Assembly (NCBI GenBank): GCA_027490465.1
Contig: JAIXXZ010000042.1
Span: forward strand, 1 to 45,548
Length of the DNA: 45,548 nt
Source of the DNA: Oxalobacteraceae bacterium
GTDB lineage: Bacteria > Pseudomonadota > Gammaproteobacteria > Burkholderiales > Burkholderiaceae_D
Direction: 5' to 3'
The notes under the pieces were generated by a model, which searched no databases, was not told the origin of the DNA, and was given only the letters and a program-made list of their open reading frames with translations. The first letter of the stretch is position 1. Every line of letters begins with the position of its first letter. Shown here in pieces: positions 43,012 to 45,548 of this stretch. The position numbers were made by a program, and so were the translations under genes.

Positions 43012-45548
43012 ATGGCAGCGCAAATCGACACTATCCTGGCGCAGGCCGCCAATGATCCCGATGTGATGGAAACGCAGGAATGGCTTGATGCTCTCGAGGC
43101 CGTTCTCGATCACGAAGGTCCGGAGCGCGCGCATTATTTGCTCGAGCGCATGGTCGACCTGGCCCGCCGCCGCGGTGCGCACATTCCCTTCTCAAGCAAT
43201 ACCGCCTACGTCAACACCATTCCCGCCCATCTCGGTGAGCACTGCCCGGGCAATCTCGAATACGAGGAGCGGCTGCGTTCTTATATGCGCTGGAACGCCA
43301 TGGCCATGGTGGTCAAGGCCAACCGTGCCGATGGCGATCTGGGCGGTCATATTTCAAGCTTTGCCTCGCTGGCCAATATGCTGGGCATAGGCTTCAATCA
43401 TTTCTGGCATGCGCCGACCGAGCATCACGGCGGTGATCTGCTTTACATCCAGGGTCACTCGTCTCCCGGCATCTATGCACGCGCTTTTCTGGAAGGGCGT
43501 ATCTCGGAAGATCAGATGCTGAACTTCCGTCGCGAGGTCGATGGCAAGGGCCTGTCCTCTTATCCGCATCCCAAGCTGATGCCCGATTTCTGGCAATTCC
43601 CGACGGTGTCCATGGGCTTGGGCCCGCTGATGGCGATTTATCAGGCGCGGTTTCTCAAGTATCTGCATGCACGCCAAATCGCCGACACAGCAAACCGCAA
43701 GGTCTGGGCTTTCTGCGGTGATGGTGAGATGGACGAGCCGGAATCCATGGGTGCGATCGGCATGGCTGGTCGTGAAATGCTCGATAACCTGGTTTTCGTC
43801 ATCAACTGCAATCTGCAGCGTCTGGATGGCCCAGTGCGGGGCAACGGCAAAATCATTCAGGAACTCGAAGCCGATTTCCGTGGCGCTGGCTGGAATGTGG
43901 TCAAGGTGATTTGGGGATCGAACTGGGATGACCTGCTGGCCCGAGACAAGGACGGTGTTTTGCAGCGGATCATGATGGAAACCGTCGATGGCGAGTACCA
44001 GAACTACAAAGCCAAAGACGGTGCTTATGTGCGCAAGCATTTCTTCGGCAAAGATCCCAAGGCACTGGAGCTCGTCGCCAATATGTCGGACGACGATATC
44101 TGGCGCCTGCTGCGCGGTGGTCATGATCCGCACAAGATTTACGCAGCCTACAAGGATGCACAGGAACACAAAGGGCAGCCCACTGTATTGCTGGTCAAGA
44201 CGGTCAAAGGTTACGGCATGGGTAAATCCGGTGAGGCGCGCAATACCGCACACCAGACCAAGAAGCTCGATGATGTTGCCATTCGCGAGATGCGTGATCG
44301 TTTCGGTATTCCGATTCCCGACGATCAGTTGCATGATGTGCCGTTTTACAAGCCATCTGACGATGCGCCGGAGATGAAATATCTGCATGAGCGACGCAAG
44401 CAGCTGGGTGGTTATCTGCCGCAGCGCCGCCGCAAGGCAGATGACAATCTTCCGGTGCCTGAGCTGTCAGCATTTCAGGCGATGCTCGATGCCACCGCAG
44501 AAGGCCGCGAAATCTCGACAACGCAGGCCTACGTTCGCTTCCTGACCGTCTTGCTGCGCGATACGAGCCTGGGTCCACGTGTCGTACCTATTCTGGTCGA
44601 TGAGGCGCGGACCTTCGGTATGGAAGGTTTCTTCCGTCAGATTGGTATCTTCAGCCAGCAGGGTCAGCTGTATGAGCCTGTCGACAAAGATCAGGTCAGC
44701 TACTACCGCGAAGATAAAGCAGGTCAGATACTGCAAGAGGGCATCAACGAAGCGGGTGCGATGAGCTCCTGGATTGCTGCGGCTACGTCGTACTCGACCA
44801 ATAACCGGGCGATGATCCCGTTTTATATTTTCTATTCGATGTTCGGCATGCAGCGCATCGGAGATCTCGCCTGGGCTGCTGGCGACATGCGCGCACGCGG
44901 CTTCCTGCTCGGTGGTACCTCAGGCCGTACCACGCTCAACGGTGAAGGTTTGCAGCACGAGGATGGTCACAGCCATGTGATGGCGTCCACGATTCCGAAC
45001 TGCATGCCCTACGACCCCACGTTTTCGCATGAACTCGCCGTCATCATGCACGATGGTCTCAAGCGAATGATAGAAAAGCAGGAAGATGTTTTCTATTACA
45101 TCACCCTGATGAACGAAAACTACAGCCATCCCGGTCTCAAGCCCGGTCAGGAAGAAGGCATCCTGAAAGGCATGTATCTGTTGCAGCCCTCGGCAGTCAA
45201 GAAAGCCAAGCAGCGCGTACAGCTCATGGGCTCAGGCACTATCCTGCGTGAAGTCATTGCCGCTGCTGAATTGCTTGAAAAAGACTGGGGCATTGCGGCG
45301 GATATCTGGTCAGCGCCCTCATTCACCTTGCTCGCGCGCGATGGACAGGACGCCGAGCGCTGGAATCTACTGAACCCTACTGCGAAGAAACCTCGCACGC
45401 CTTTTGTCACACAATCGCTACAGTCCAGCGAAGGTCCTATCATTGCGGCCACGGACTATATGCGCACCTATGCTGAGCAGATCCGTGCCTTCATGCCGGC
45501 GGGTCGCTCATACAAAGTCCTGGGTACGGATGGTTTTGGCCGATCGGA
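43012..45548 (+). CDS. aceE: Pyruvate dehydrogenase E1 component, 5' part
   Basis: The first 845 codons, running off the right edge (the full family is about 890 residues). The homodimeric E1 decarboxylates pyruvate with thiamine diphosphate and loads the E2 lipoyl domain. GDG-N motif: FCGDGEMDEPESMGAIG to LVFVINCNLQRLDGPVRG. The early WLDALEAVLDHEGPERAHYLL and the FMIPFYIFYSMFGMQRIGD-like block are typical of this alpha2 type. The start at 43012 has GGAG 9 bases upstream. Genes for E2 and E3 are expected beyond the window. Confidence 0.96.
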   Translation, partial: MAAQIDTILAQAANDPDVMETQEWLDALEAVLDHEGPERAHYLLERMVDLARRRGAHIPFSSNTAYVNTIPAHLGEHCPGNLEYEERLRSYMRWNAMAMVVKANRADGDLGGHISSFASLANMLGIGFNHFWHAPTEHHGGDLLYIQGHSSPGIYARAFLEGRISEDQMLNFRREVDGKGLSSYPHPKLMPDFWQFPTVSMGLGPLMAIYQARFLKYLHARQIADTANRKVWAFCGDGEMDEPESMGAIGMAGREMLDNLVFVINCNLQRLDGPVRGNGKIIQELEADFRGAGWNVVKVIWGSNWDDLLARDKDGVLQRIMMETVDGEYQNYKAKDGAYVRKHFFGKDPKALELVANMSDDDIWRLLRGGHDPHKIYAAYKDAQEHKGQPTVLLVKTVKGYGMGKSGEARNTAHQTKKLDDVAIREMRDRFGIPIPDDQLHDVPFYKPSDDAPEMKYLHERRKQLGGYLPQRRRKADDNLPVPELSAFQAMLDATAEGREISTTQAYVRFLTVLLRDTSLGPRVVPILVDEARTFGMEGFFRQIGIFSQQGQLYEPVDKDQVSYYREDKAGQILQEGINEAGAMSSWIAAATSYSTNNRAMIPFYIFYSMFGMQRIGDLAWAAGDMRARGFLLGGTSGRTTLNGEGLQHEDGHSHVMASTIPNCMPYDPTFSHELAVIMHDGLKRMIEKQEDVFYYITLMNENYSHPGLKPGQEEGILKGMYLLQPSAVKKAKQRVQLMGSGTILREVIAAAELLEKDWGIAADIWSAPSFTLLARDGQDAERWNLLNPTAKKPRTPFVTQSLQSSEGPIIAATDYMRTYAEQIRAFMPAGRSYKVLGTDGFGRS

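Overview
The window reads as a chromosome segment of a betaproteobacterium of the order Burkholderiales, most likely Oxalobacteraceae-like. This is an inference from family content and gene order: rpmE2-rho-trxA beside an addB-addA pair, zapA followed by 6S RNA and an EVE-domain gene, a LysR gene followed by lgt opposite ilvD, folD-prlC-holC with a DUF2486-like gene, and an aceE-type pyruvate dehydrogenase. No 16S rRNA or other decisive marker is present.

Region 1 (1-9.2 kb) is visibly AT-richer and looks accessory. It opens with the end of an IS3-family element. Five genes for small exported or membrane-anchored proteins of unknown role follow (an LprI-like protein, three other hypotheticals and a lipoprotein), then a periplasmic coiled-coil protein. 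Degenerate copies of a short intergenic repeat with core CTGACCTGTCAG are scattered between them. The region ends with two minus-strand genes for large repeat proteins: an acidic RTX calcium-binding protein and an unusual protein built of 54-residue YD-like repeats. Their last 20 residues resemble each other, so both are probably exported by the same type I system, which is not encoded here.

Region 2 (9.3-19.2 kb) is ordinary metabolism and membrane biology: glyoxalase I, an acyl-CoA synthetase, an exported protein paired with an MFS permease, serC, an unrecognised 245-aa protein followed by a 42-aa proline-rich ORF, and a GT-C-type membrane protein overlapping a MATE transporter gene.

Region 3 (19.2-29.7 kb) is information processing: ribosomal protein L31 type B, Rho, thioredoxin, an AddB/AddA helicase-nuclease for double-strand-break repair, a small coiled-coil (ZapB-like) gene overlapping zapA, 6S RNA, and an EVE-domain protein.

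Region 4 (29.8-45.5 kb) is core metabolism: a TSUP permease, a tight LysR-lgt-matB unit divergent from ilvD, a cytochrome c with a clean terminator, dadA with a branched-chain amino acid binding protein, a folD-prlC-holC-DUF2486 unit, and the first 845 codons of aceE, cut by the window end.

The most unusual material is in region 1: the probable pair of type I secreted proteins and the repeat family. The rest is largely well-understood housekeeping content with some regulatory details worth checking.
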